A stretch of DNA of 64,000 bases from VRUE01 sp963732225 (lineage in GTDB: Bacteria > Actinomycetota > Thermoleophilia > Solirubrobacterales > 70-9), in assembly GCA_963732225.1 (NCBI GenBank), contig CAVSYR010000002.1, positions 310,001-374,000 on the forward strand, given 5' to 3'. Numbering within the stretch: the first letter of the stretch is position 1; each line of letters begins with the position of its first letter. The notes beneath the pieces were generated by a model. It ran no database searches, was not told where the DNA came from, and saw only the letters and a list, made by a program, of their open reading frames with translations. The position numbers and the translations under genes are program-made. Shown here piece by piece: positions 43,534 through 56,391 of the stretch.

Positions 43534-44820
43534 TCAGTCGCGCAGCGCTTCCAGCCGCTTGAAGATCTCGGGCAGGTGGGTGAGGTAGGCGCTGTAGTCG
43601 AAGACCGCGTCGAGGTCGAGCTCGGGCGCCGCCGTGCCGAGCAGCTCGCGGAAGTGGGTGCCGCTGTCCCAGGCCTGCTGGGCGTTCTCTTGAACCACGC
43701 GGTAGGCCTCATCGCGGGTGAGGCCGGACTCGACCAGGGCGGTGAGGGCGCGCTGGCTGAAGAGGGCGCCGTGGGTGAGCTCGAGGTTCTCGCGCATGCG
43801 GTCATCGCGCACGGTCATTCCACTTACGACCTTGGTCGCCAGGTCCTGCATGTAGTCGAGGCCAATCGTCGCGTCGGGCAGGATCACCCGCTCCGCACCC
43901 GAGTGGGAGATGTCGCGCTCGTGCCAGAGGGCGACGTTCTCGAGGCCGGTCTGGGCGTAGCCGCGCAGGACGCGGGCGAGGCCGGTGATCCGCTCGGTGC
44001 GGATCGGGTTGCGCTTGTGCGGCATCGCCGAGGAGCCCTTCTGGGCGCCGGAGGCGAAGGGCTCTTCGACCTCGCGCACCTCGGTCCGCTGCAGGTTGCG
44101 CACCTCGGTGGCGAAGCGCTCGAGGCCGGCGCCGGCGATCGCGATCCGCGAGGTCAGCACGGCGTGGCGGTCGCGCGGGATCACCTGCGTCGCCACGTCC
44201 TCGCGCTGCAAGCCGAGTCGCTCCATCACCCGCGCCTCGACCGCCGGCGGCACCGAGGCGTAGGTGCCGACCGCGCCGGAGAGCTTGCCGAAGGCGAGCT
44301 GTTCAAAGGCATCTGTGAGGCGGGCGAGATTGCGGTCGGCCTCGAAGGCGAAGCCGGCGAGGCGCAAGCCGAAGGTGGTCGGCTCGGCGTGGACACCGTG
44401 AGTGCGGCCGACGCAGAGCGTCTCGCGGTGCTCGAGCGCCCGCTCGATCAGGGCATCGCGGTAGGCACGGGCGCTCGCCAGCACGACCTCGCCTGCCTCG
44501 CGCAGCTGCAGCGCCAGCGCCGTGTCGAGCACGTCGGAGGAGGTCAGCCCGTAGTGGATCCAGCGCCCGTGCTCGCCAACCGAGGCGGCGACGACGTTGA
44601 CGAAGGCGGCGACGTCATGGTCGGTCACCTTCTCCCGCTCGTTGACGGCCTCGACCGTGAAGGCGGCGTTGGCACGCGCCGCCTCGGCGGCCTCGCGCGG
44701 CACCGCGCCCTCCTCAGCCCAAGCCTCGGTCGCCGCGAGCTCTACCTCCAGCCAGCACTCGAACTTGCGCTGCGGAGACCAGACCTGACCGATCTCCTCG
44801 CGCGTGTACCTGGGGATCAC
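43534..44820 (-). CDS. purB: Adenylosuccinate lyase
   Basis: Protein of 428 aa from GTG 44820. The fumarase-superfamily signature GSSAMPHKRNPIRTE is exact, HYGLTSSDVLDTALALQL and RTHGVHAEPTTFG hold the other active-site residues. It acts twice, on SAICAR and on adenylosuccinate. Start overlaps the purE stop by 4 nt; transcription order is purD-purE-purB. Confidence 0.97.
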   Translation of the reverse strand: MIPRYTREEIGQVWSPQRKFECWLEVELAATEAWAEEGAVPREAAEAARANAAFTVEAVNEREKVTDHDVAAFVNVVAASVGEHGRWIHYGLTSSDVLDTALALQLREAGEVVLASARAYRDALIERALEHRETLCVGRTHGVHAEPTTFGLRLAGFAFEADRNLARLTDAFEQLAFGKLSGAVGTYASVPPAVEARVMERLGLQREDVATQVIPRDRHAVLTSRIAIAGAGLERFATEVRNLQRTEVREVEEPFASGAQKGSSAMPHKRNPIRTERITGLARVLRGYAQTGLENVALWHERDISHSGAERVILPDATIGLDYMQDLATKVVSGMTVRDDRMRENLELTHGALFSQRALTALVESGLTRDEAYRVVQENAQQAWDSGTHFRELLGTAAPELDLDAVFDYSAYLTHLPEIFKRLEALRD

Positions 44821-45329
44821 GCGTTGATTATCCGCGCGGCGAGGATGCCGGCGTTTTTCGCCCCGTCGATCGCCACGCAGGCGACCGGAATCCCGGGCGG
44901 CATCTGCACGGCAGAGAGCAGCGCGTCGAGGCCGCCGAGGCTTTTGCCGAGGATCGGCACTCCAACCACCGGCAGGTCGCTGTGCGCGGCCGCCACTCCC
45001 GGCAGGGCGGCGGACATGCCGGCGCCGGCGATGATCACCTTCAGCCCCCGCATCCTCGCGTTGGTGCAGTACTCGCGCACCAGCTCGGGATCGCGGTGAG
45101 CGCTCATCACCCGTACCTCGTAGCGAATGCCGGCCTCGTGCAGTGCTTTGCCTGCCGGCTGCATCTTCGGCTTGTCGTTCTTCGAGCCCATGATGATCCC
45201 GACCAGCGGCTCATCGACATCGATTTCCTCAAAGGCCTCCTCGACTGCCGGCATCGCCAGCGCCTCGCCGACCTGCGGCTCGTTGGCTTCGCCTCCGGTG
45301 GGCTGGGGCTCGTCTGAAATCTCGGTCAT
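44817..45329 (-). CDS. purE: N5-carboxyaminoimidazole ribonucleotide mutase
   Basis: Protein of 170 aa from ATG 45329. VGIIMGSKNDKPKMQPAG, YEVRVMSAHRDPELVREY and LPVVGVPILGKSLGGLDALLSAVQMPPGIPVACVAIDGAKNAG are the class I PurE blocks, although the first reads SKND where SDSD is common. About 42 acidic residues precede the fold (EISDEPQPTGGEANEPQVGE...), an extension most PurE proteins lack. No purK is present in the window. Confidence 0.94.
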   Translation of the reverse strand: MTEISDEPQPTGGEANEPQVGEALAMPAVEEAFEEIDVDEPLVGIIMGSKNDKPKMQPAGKALHEAGIRYEVRVMSAHRDPELVREYCTNARMRGLKVIIAGAGMSAALPGVAAAHSDLPVVGVPILGKSLGGLDALLSAVQMPPGIPVACVAIDGAKNAGILAARIINA

Positions 45330-45357
45330 CTGATCCTCTCTATGTGACTGGGTGGGG

Positions 45358-46632
45358 CTAGCTGGCGACGCGGTCCACCGCTCGCGCGGCGATGTCGGAT
45401 CGCATTTGCATTCCCGCGAACTCGATCCGGCCCGCGGCATCGTACGCACGATCGCGGGCCTCGGCCGGCGTCGCTCCCAATGCCGTCAGGTTGAGTACCC
45501 GGCCGCCGGCGGTGACTATCTCGTCGTCACGCGCGGCGGTCCCGGCGTGGGTGACCTCGGCTAGCTCTGCAGCTGCCTCGAGGCCGCGGATCACGTCGCC
45601 CTTCGAGGAGGACTCGGGATAGCCGGCCGAGGCGAGGACCAGGGTCACCGCCCACTCGCCGGCGAACTCGGCCTCGGCTCCGGCCAGGCCGCCCGGCTCG
45701 CGCGCGGCGAGGCAGAGGTCGACCAGGTCGGAGCGCAGCCGCGGCAGCACCGCCTGCGTCTCGGGGTCGCCGAAGCGGGTGTTGAACTCGAGCACCTTGG
45801 GCCCGTCGGGGCTGATCATCAGGCCGGCGTAGAGGACGCCGTGGAAGGGCCGACCGCGCCGCGCCATTGCCGCCACGATCGGCCGGTGCACGGCGTCGAC
45901 GATCTCCTCGACCTCGGCCGGGCCGAAGCCGGGCACGGGGGAGTAGCTGCCCATGCCGCCGGTGTTCGGGCCCTCGTCGCCGTCGAAGATCCGCTTGTAG
46001 TCCTGGGCCGGCGCCAGCGGAACCACGTTCTCGCCATCGCAGAGCGCCAGCAGCGAGAGCTCCTCACCCTCGAGGAACTCCTCCAGGACCACGGGCGTGT
46101 CGCCAAAGCGCTGCTCTGTGAAGAAGACGTCGACTGCGGCTCGTGCCTCGTCCTCGGAGCCGCAGATGATCACTCCCTTGCCCGCGGCAAGGCCGTCGGC
46201 CTTGAGCACCGCCGGGTAGGAAGAGCGGGCGATCTCGGCAAGCGCCTCCTCGTGGCTATGCAGCAGCACGTGCGCCGCGGTCGGCACCCCGGCCTCGCGC
46301 ATCAGCTCCTTGGCGAAGGCCTTCGACCCCTCCAGCTCCGCCGCCGCCGCACTCGGCCCAAACGCCGGCACGCCGGCATCCTCAAGTGCGTCGACAACGC
46401 CGGCAACAAGAGCCGCCTCGGGCCCGACCACGACCAGGTCGACGTTGCGCTCGCGTGCCGCCGCGACGATCGCCGCGACATCATCAGCCGCGATCTCGGC
46501 CAGGCACTCGGCATCCGCTGCGATCCCCGCGTTGCCCGGCGCACAGAGCAGCTCCGGCGCGTGCGCCGACCGAGCCAGCGCCCGCACAATCGCGTGCTCG
46601 CGCCCACCCCCGCCGACTACAAGGATCTTCAA
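45358..46632 (-). CDS. purD: Phosphoribosylamine-glycine ligase
   Basis: Protein of 424 aa. ATP-grasp enzyme joining glycine to phosphoribosylamine. MKILVVGGGGREHAIVRALARS, GVPTAAHVLLHSHEEA, YPAVLKADGLAAGKGVIICG, PNTGGMGSYSPVPGF and LEFNTRFGDPETQAVLPRL are all conserved. Followed after 28 bp by purE. First purine gene of the minus-strand series. Confidence 0.97.
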   Translation of the reverse strand: MKILVVGGGGREHAIVRALARSAHAPELLCAPGNAGIAADAECLAEIAADDVAAIVAAARERNVDLVVVGPEAALVAGVVDALEDAGVPAFGPSAAAAELEGSKAFAKELMREAGVPTAAHVLLHSHEEALAEIARSSYPAVLKADGLAAGKGVIICGSEDEARAAVDVFFTEQRFGDTPVVLEEFLEGEELSLLALCDGENVVPLAPAQDYKRIFDGDEGPNTGGMGSYSPVPGFGPAEVEEIVDAVHRPIVAAMARRGRPFHGVLYAGLMISPDGPKVLEFNTRFGDPETQAVLPRLRSDLVDLCLAAREPGGLAGAEAEFAGEWAVTLVLASAGYPESSSKGDVIRGLEAAAELAEVTHAGTAARDDEIVTAGGRVLNLTALGATPAEARDRAYDAAGRIEFAGMQMRSDIAARAVDRVAS

Positions 46633-46645
46633 GCGCTTGCCCTAC

Positions 46646-46927
46646 CTAGAGCGAGCCGGTCAAATCGTCGGTCGACATCGCCGCCAGCGTCTGACTGGTC
46701 ATGGTCCCGCGAGAACCGAGCTCAACCGACACCTTCGCCATCGTCTTCTCGTCGGGAGCCTCAACCACGGTCACGAAGTCGTACTGGCCAAGCGTGGCGT
46801 ACTGGGCGATGACTTTGGCGCCGATCTGCTCGACCTCTTTGTTCACCTCGGCAACCCGACCTGGGTTGTTCTTCAGCGTCCGCACACCCTCGGACGTCAG
46901 GTTGGTCAGCATCACGTAAGTAGGCAT
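46646..46927 (-). CDS. GYD-domain protein
   Basis: Protein of 93 aa. PTYVMLTNLTSEGVRTLKNNPGR, GAKVIAQYATLGQYDFVTVVEAPDEKTMAKVSVELGSRG matches the GYD domain (here GQYD), a ferredoxin-like fold found in small dimeric proteins of unknown function. 13 bp upstream of purD on the same strand, so possibly in its transcript. No catalytic residues are known for the family. Confidence 0.88.
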   Translation of the reverse strand: MPTYVMLTNLTSEGVRTLKNNPGRVAEVNKEVEQIGAKVIAQYATLGQYDFVTVVEAPDEKTMAKVSVELGSRGTMTSQTLAAMSTDDLTGSL

Positions 46928-46976
46928 CGCACTCTCCTCTCGGGACTGGGGACCGAACCTACGTTACCCGGCTGAA

Positions 46977-47042
46977 GGGGCGTCGGGGGTCCCTCCCCAG
47001 GAACTCCCGCGAAGCGGCCTGGGGAGGGACCCCCGACGCCCC
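46977..47042. repeat. Perfect 25-bp inverted repeat with 16-nt loop
   Basis: The left arm 46977-47001 and right arm 47018-47042 are exactly complementary (GGGGCGTCGGGGGTCCC... against ...GGGACCCCCGACGCCCC). It lies in the 133-bp gap between the peptidoglycan-hydrolase stop and the GYD gene, 18 bp after the stop codon on the minus strand. No T-tract follows, so a palindromic element is as likely as a terminator. Confidence 0.85.
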
Positions 47043-47060
47043 GTGAATCGCAACGAAGGC

Positions 47061-48665
47061 TCAGTACCCAGCCGGGTGCCGAACCACAAAGCCTTCGGGG
47101 TAAGGAGGCTCCGGATGCCAGCGCGGCCCCGTCCCTTGAGCATCTCCAACCGTGTCCCAGCGCAGCCCGGCGATCTCGGCGTAGGCGTGGGTCGCACTCG
47201 CGTAGATCGTGATCCAGCGCCCCGGCCCCGGTTCGCCATAGCTCTCCAGAGAGCCCGAAGTGAGCGGCGTGTCGAGCAGGCCGGCGCCGTAAAGAGCGAA
47301 GCTGACCGCACCGGAGCAGTCGTAGCCGGAGGCGTACCAGCTGCCGTGGCCACCGCCCCAGATATAAGGGGTGGTGGCGATCGAGTTGGCGGCCGAGATC
47401 GCTGCCTTGACCGCGGCTGGCGCGTCTTCGGGGGCGCTGGCGAAGCCGTTGTCGAGCACCGCGCTCGGGCCCGGAGTTTCGAAGCCGGAGGCGAGCGGGG
47501 CGACCCGCCAATCGGCGTAGCTGGTCTTGCAGCGGCCTTCGAGCGCTTCGGCGTCGCTGAGGACCGCCTGCACGTACCAGGCGGCCTGGTTGTGGGCGAA
47601 GATCCCGGCGCGGAGGCTGCCCTTTGACCAGATCAGCCGGGCCAGGGTCGCCGCCGAGTCGGCCGGGTCGGCACGGTGGATGTGGCCGTCTTCGTCGCCG
47701 TCGACCGCGTACTTGCTCCACTCGCTCGGTTCGAGCCCGAGCGGGCCGCGTTCGCGCATCTGCTTGGCGCCCATGCCGCGGCCGAAGTTCGACTCGAGCC
47801 TGGCGACCGCGGCCAGGGCCCACACTCCGCGCTGCCCCAGTTCATAGCGAGCCGCCGCGTCCTCGAAGGCGGCGAGGTAGTCGGCGGGGATCCGCTCCCG
47901 CCAGGCTGGCGCCGGCTGGCAGTCGAGCACCGGCATCTGCGGGGTGAGGGCGAAGCCACCGCCGGTGCCACCGCCGAGCGAGCCGTAACAACTGGCGTTG
48001 GCCAGCACCTCGGCCACGTACCAGTCGGCGTGGTTGTAGGAGAAGATCGCGTTGTAGGTGTCGGTCGGCATGCCCGAGGCGTTGAGGTAGCGCGCCGCGG
48101 CGAAGATCGCGTCTTCGGGGTCGTAGGGGTCACGCACGCCGTCGCCGTTGGCGTCGACTCCCCAGGTTTCCCAGGTCGAGGGCAGGAACTGCATCCAGCC
48201 GACCGCGCCGGCCGAGGACGGCCCCATGTTGGTGCCGAAGGCGCTCTCGATGCCGTTGATCGAGGCGAGAATCGCGGCGCCCTGGGGACCGAGCCCGTAA
48301 GCGTTGGCGGCGCGCTGGTAGATCGGGATCAGCACCGGTGGAACTCCCGAGCTGGCGCAGCTCGAACTAGGGATCGATGGCACTTCGAAGAGCTCTGAGG
48401 GAGTTGGGACGGGAACCGCACCGGCATCGGGTTCGCTTGCCGGTGCCGCTTCGGCTTGTTCGCCCTGCTCTTCAGCTGGTGCTTCGACCGCGGTGCCGCC
48501 GCTTGGCTGGGAGGCTGGCGCTTCTGCTGGCGCGGTCAGCGTTTCGTTCTGTTCGAGCGCCGGCGCAATGGTTTCTGTCGGTTCGGGCGCGGCGGCGCTC
48601 GCCTGCGTGGCGCTCAGCGCCGCGCCGATCGCCGCGACGGCGAGGGTGTTGCGCAGTCGACCCAT
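47061..48665 (-). CDS. Peptidoglycan hydrolase: MltB-like transglycosylase repeats plus NlpC/P60
   Basis: Protein of 534 aa. Residues 1-24 form a signal peptide, then a Pro/Glu/Ala-rich linker. Domain 1 (about 105-260) is MltB/SLT_2-like: AAILASINGIESAFGTNMGPSSAGAVGWMQFLPSTWETWG has the catalytic Glu, and NHADWYVAEVLANA closes it. Domain 2 (about 275-390) is a second related unit (LAAVARLESNFGRGMGAKQM..., NQAAWYVQAVL) keeping the Glu. Domain 3 (about 405-534) is NlpC/P60 with Cys in GYDCSGAVSFALYGAG and His in ATHAYAEI. It should cleave both glycan and peptide. It shares one base with the upstream membrane-protein gene. Confidence 0.88.
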   Translation of the reverse strand: MGRLRNTLAVAAIGAALSATQASAAAPEPTETIAPALEQNETLTAPAEAPASQPSGGTAVEAPAEEQGEQAEAAPASEPDAGAVPVPTPSELFEVPSIPSSSCASSGVPPVLIPIYQRAANAYGLGPQGAAILASINGIESAFGTNMGPSSAGAVGWMQFLPSTWETWGVDANGDGVRDPYDPEDAIFAAARYLNASGMPTDTYNAIFSYNHADWYVAEVLANASCYGSLGGGTGGGFALTPQMPVLDCQPAPAWRERIPADYLAAFEDAAARYELGQRGVWALAAVARLESNFGRGMGAKQMRERGPLGLEPSEWSKYAVDGDEDGHIHRADPADSAATLARLIWSKGSLRAGIFAHNQAAWYVQAVLSDAEALEGRCKTSYADWRVAPLASGFETPGPSAVLDNGFASAPEDAPAAVKAAISAANSIATTPYIWGGGHGSWYASGYDCSGAVSFALYGAGLLDTPLTSGSLESYGEPGPGRWITIYASATHAYAEIAGLRWDTVGDAQGTGPRWHPEPPYPEGFVVRHPAGY

Positions 48666-49582
48666 CAGCCGAGCGAGTCCGCGACTTGCCAGACGCCGGT
48701 TTTCGGATCGCGCTGCATCTCGAGCCGCAGCTCACTGGTAACGCCGACGCGCAGCAGCGAGACGCTCAGCGTGAAGGTGTCCCCTTTGTGCGGTCCGGCC
48801 ACGACGTTGAGCACCTTCGCCTTCGGCACCTTGACGCCTGCCGGCTGCCGCGGTGGCCGCTGCAGGAGCTCGTGGGCCAACCGCGGGGTGGCGGTTGCGT
48901 TGAAGGTCGTTTCCACCTGGGAGGTCTTGCGGCCGATCTCATAGAGGACGAAGGCGCCGGCGAACTGGCGGGCGACCGTTTCCGCCGGTGGTCCAGCGGG
49001 CTTGACGGCGGCGGTGTCGGCGGAGCCGCCGGCACTCGAGTTGGCCGACTTCGCCACTTCCGCAGTTGAGCCGCTCTCCGCGGTCGAGCCGCTGCTCGCG
49101 CCGGCGCTTTCCGCGCCGGCACTCGAGCTCTTCGAGACGCTGCTCTGCGGCGCGTCGGCGAAGTCGGGCTTTGCTCCCTGCAGCACCGGCGCTGCCGCGG
49201 CCGCCGCCGGCTGCGCAGCTTGCCGCACGATCGGCGTCGCGGCCGGTGCACTTGCCTCCGGCGCCGGGGACGTTCCGCCCCCGCCACTGCCGGAGGCCCA
49301 GAGCAGGCCGAGTACCCCGGCGCCCGCCGCCAGCAGGGCCAGGGCGGCTACGCCAAAGGCACGAAGCTGTGGAGTCCAGTCTCCGGTGCGCTCCTCCAGC
49401 GGCCAGACGAAGCCGCGCTCGATCGCCCAGATCGCTCGCTCAAACGGCCACTTGACCACCTCGACGACACCGCGCAGGACATCGGCGCCGCCCCAGACCA
49501 CGCGCTCCTCTACCGCGAAAGCGGCGTGGGCAAGCGAAGAGCGGATTGGGGCAGGGGTATCGATACGACGGCGTCCGAGCAT
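48665..49582 (-). CDS. Membrane-anchored protein of unknown function, partner of the hydrolase
   Basis: Protein of 305 aa. Residues 1-70 are cytosolic (HAAFAVEERVVWGGADVLRGVVEVVKWPFERAIW...), one membrane span lies at 73-95 (AFGVAALALLAAGAGVLGLLW), then a Ser/Ala/Gly-rich linker of about 90 residues, and a folded exported domain at 195-305 (ETVARQFAGAFVLYEIG..., TSELRLEMQRDPKTGVWQVADSLG). The C-domain resembles NTF2-like/TcpC-like exported domains only loosely. The TGATG junction with the hydrolase gene implies they act together at the cell wall. Confidence 0.75.
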   Translation of the reverse strand: MLGRRRIDTPAPIRSSLAHAAFAVEERVVWGGADVLRGVVEVVKWPFERAIWAIERGFVWPLEERTGDWTPQLRAFGVAALALLAAGAGVLGLLWASGSGGGGTSPAPEASAPAATPIVRQAAQPAAAAAAPVLQGAKPDFADAPQSSVSKSSSAGAESAGASSGSTAESGSTAEVAKSANSSAGGSADTAAVKPAGPPAETVARQFAGAFVLYEIGRKTSQVETTFNATATPRLAHELLQRPPRQPAGVKVPKAKVLNVVAGPHKGDTFTLSVSLLRVGVTSELRLEMQRDPKTGVWQVADSLG

Positions 49583-49667
49583 GGATTGGTCAGGTTGAGA
49601 GCTTATTTCGGATTCTCCAACCTTTCCCTTAACACCAAATAATGGGCTTTAGTTCCCATCGCCGCCG

Positions 49668-52236
<2,569 letters not shown>

Positions 52237-52250
<14 letters not shown>

Positions 52251-52542
52251 CAGCGCCTCCTTCAAGTTCTCTCAACCGCCGTTCCAGCGCCAGCACCCTC
52301 TCCACCCCGGCCAGGTTCAGGCCTTCCGCGGTCAGCTGCTGGATCCGTCGCAGCCGCTGGACGTCGCGCTGGGAGTAGAGCCGGGTGTTCTTCGGCGAGC
52401 GCTTCGGCTGGATCAAGCCGCGCGCCTCGTAGATCCGCAGCGTCTGCGGGTGCATATGAGCGAGCTCCGCCGCAACGGAGATCATGAAGACGCCCTGATC
52501 GGAGTCGATCGAGACCTCGATCCGTTCGCGCCGGACGCTCAT
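52237..52542 (-). CDS. hspR: Heat-shock repressor HspR (MerR family)
   Basis: Protein of 101 aa. VFMISVAAELAHMHPQTLRIYEARGLIQPKRSPKNTRLYSQRDVQRLRRI is the MerR-type winged helix of HspR, with the conserved NTRLYS. In actinobacteria HspR uses DnaK as co-repressor and binds HAIR sites upstream of the dnaK operon. It overlaps dnaJ by 4 nt and clpB by 14 nt. No clear HAIR sequence was found upstream of dnaK here. Confidence 0.95.
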
Positions 52543-53666
52543 CGTGCGGCCCTCTTCAGCAGCTCGCCCCGCGGGTCGGCGCCGTTGAAGGCCTCGGCCA
52601 GCTTCTCGGCCGCCTCCTCTTGCTCCGAGGTCAGCTTCTCCGGCATCTCGATCTCGAGCCGGTAGCGGATGTCGCCGTTGCCGCGTCCCTTCGGCTTCGG
52701 CGCGCCCTCGCCTTTCAAGCGCTGGATCGAGCCGTGCTTGGTGCCGGCGCCGACCTTGATCTTCTTCGTGCCCGCCAGCGTCGGCACCTCGATCGTCGCC
52801 CCGCGCAATGCCTCGGCGATCGTGATCGGCACCGTCACCTCGAGGTTGCCGCCGTCAAGCCGCTTGAAGACCGGCGAGGCGGCGACGCGGGTGACGACGA
52901 AGAGGTCGCCAGGCGGCCCGCCGCGCTGGCCCGCCTCGCCCTTGCCGGCGAGCCGGATCCGCGCCCCGTCCTTGACCCCGGCCGGGATGTTCACCCGGTA
53001 GCGCTTGGTCTGTTTGGTCAGGCCGGAGCCGCCGCAGGTGGGGCAGGGGTCCTCGATGATCTGGCCCTGGCCACCGCACTGCGGGCAGGGCTGGCTGATC
53101 GAGAAGAAGCCCTGGCTCTGGGCGTCGATGCCGCGGCCTTCGCAGCGCGGGCAGGTGACCGGGCTGGTGCCCGGTTTGGCGCCGTTGCCGTGGCAGGTCG
53201 GGCAGCGTTCGGCCTTCGGCACCGTGACCGAGACCTGGGCGCCGTTGACCGCCTGGTCGAAGCTGAGGCTGAGCTCGGTTTCGAGGTCGCGGCCGCGCAC
53301 CTGCTGAGCCTGCGCCCGCCCGCCACCGCCACCGCGGCCGAAGAGGTTGGAGAAGATGTCGCTGACGTCGAAGCCGCCGGCCGCGCCGGGGCCGCCGGGC
53401 CCGAACGGACCGGCCCCGCCGGGTCCACCCGCGCCGCCGCCAAAGCCTCCGAACATGCCGCCACCGGCGTCGTACTCCTTGCGCTTCTCCGGATCGGAAA
53501 GCGTGTCGTAGGCGCCCTGGATCTCCTTGAAGCGCTCCTCCGCCTTAGGATCGTCCGGGTTGCGGTCAGGGTGGTACTGGCGCGCCAATTTGCGGTGCGC
53601 CTTCTTGATCTCCTCCTCGGAGGCCCCTTTCGGGACCCCGAGCAGCTTGTAGAGATCCTCAGCCAC
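52539..53666 (-). CDS. dnaJ: Chaperone DnaJ
   Basis: Protein of 375 aa from GTG 53666. J domain EDLYKLLGVPKGASEEEIKKAHRKLARQYHPDRNPDDP with the HPD motif, Gly/Phe-rich region (GGMFGGFGGGAGGPGGAGPFG), four zinc motifs (CPTCHGNG, CPRCEGRG, CPQCGGQG, CPTCGGSG) and the C-terminal substrate domain. It delivers substrates to DnaK. Two bases separate it from grpE's stop region. Confidence 0.97.
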   Translation of the reverse strand: MAEDLYKLLGVPKGASEEEIKKAHRKLARQYHPDRNPDDPKAEERFKEIQGAYDTLSDPEKRKEYDAGGGMFGGFGGGAGGPGGAGPFGPGGPGAAGGFDVSDIFSNLFGRGGGGGRAQAQQVRGRDLETELSLSFDQAVNGAQVSVTVPKAERCPTCHGNGAKPGTSPVTCPRCEGRGIDAQSQGFFSISQPCPQCGGQGQIIEDPCPTCGGSGLTKQTKRYRVNIPAGVKDGARIRLAGKGEAGQRGGPPGDLFVVTRVAASPVFKRLDGGNLEVTVPITIAEALRGATIEVPTLAGTKKIKVGAGTKHGSIQRLKGEGAPKPKGRGNGDIRYRLEIEMPEKLTSEQEEAAEKLAEAFNGADPRGELLKRAAR

Positions 53667-53669
53667 CAG

Positions 53670-54286
53670 CTACTCGCTCACCACCACACGCGCAGGCCGG
53701 ATCAGCTGCTCGCCGAACCGGTACCCCTTCTGCATCACCTCGACGACCGTTCCCGACTCGACCCCAACCGAAGCAACAGTGGAGAGCGCTTCGTGCAGCG
53801 TCGGATCGAACTTCTCCCCCTCCGGGTCCAAAGCTTCGACCCCGTTCCGCGTCAGCGTCTCTCGCAGCCTGCGGAAGACCAGCAACACCCCATGCGAAAG
53901 CCCATCCTCAGAATCTCCCTCTGGGTCAAGGCCCGCAGCCTGAATAGCCCGCTCGAGATCATCGAGGACCACCACAACCTCCCGAATCACCTCAGCTTTC
54001 CCACGCGCCGATGCGGCCTGAACCTCAGCCGTCATCCGCTTACGAAAGTTCTCGAAGTCAGCCTTGGTCCTCTTCGCTAGATCGAGGTACTCGTCTCGCT
54101 CCCGCTGGGCGTCAGCCAACAACGCATCGAAGTCCTGCTCGATCTGGGCAGACGCATCTCCCACGGGTGGCGGTGTAGGGGGTACCGCCCCTGAGGACGC
54201 TTTAGCGACCGGAGGGGGCGGTGGGTCCCCTGCACCGACAGGACCCGTGGCCGATGGGTCCCGTCCCTGATCGTCCTGAGAATCGA

Positions 54287-54290
<4 letters not shown>
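53670..54290 (-). CDS. grpE: Nucleotide exchange factor GrpE
   Basis: Protein of 206 aa from GTG 54290. The coiled-coil begins QIEQDFDALLADAQRERDEYLDLAKRTKADFENFRKRM; the beta domain ends VEVMQKGYRFGEQLIRPARVVVSE. Its first 45 residues are encoded partly by a 95-bp repeat shared with the E2 gene (GAGDPPPPPVAKASSGAVPPT). GrpE termini are disordered and tolerate insertions. It overlaps dnaK by 4 nt. Confidence 0.95.
54160..54254. repeat. Dispersed 95-bp repeat, copy 2 (in-frame within grpE)
   Basis: Gapless match to 13405-13499 in the E2 gene, about 81 of 95 identical by hand, offset 40755 bp throughout. It reads in the same frame in both proteins. Contains GGGTCC/GGACCC arms with inner CCTG/CAGG, and a GGCGGT/ACCGCC pair not kept in copy 1. 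Confidence 0.85.
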
Positions 54291-56191
<1,901 letters not shown>

Positions 56192-56241
56192 TATTCACTA
56201 CCTCCAACTCTAGTTCGTTCTGCCTAAGAAATCTAAGCGTG

Positions 56242-56270
56242 AGTATGGCAGATCACAAACGGATTGCCAA
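56242..56270 (-). promoter_or_regulatory. Probable housekeeping promoter of the dnaK operon
   Basis: On the minus strand TTGGCA (56270-56265) and CATACT (56247-56242) are separated by exactly 17 bases, 51 bp before the dnaK ATG. A GGAGG precedes the start. Direct repeats CTTAG-N4-CTTAG lie just downstream, but no CTTGAGT-N7-ACTCAAG HAIR site is visible. Confidence 0.6.
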
Positions 56271-56391
56271 CCCTTGCCTATAGTGGTCTGAAGAAGTTGG
56301 AGCCGGGTAGCCCGTGGGGATGGGCGCACGGTGGGAGGCGCCTCGACGAACCCGACCCCAGACGGTGGTCGAAAACGAAAGAGGAGCCAAA

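Noticed and set aside
49583..49667. ATGGG/CCCAT hairpin near the clpB end as terminator
   Set aside because: Only a 5-bp stem with an 8-nt loop; too weak to support.
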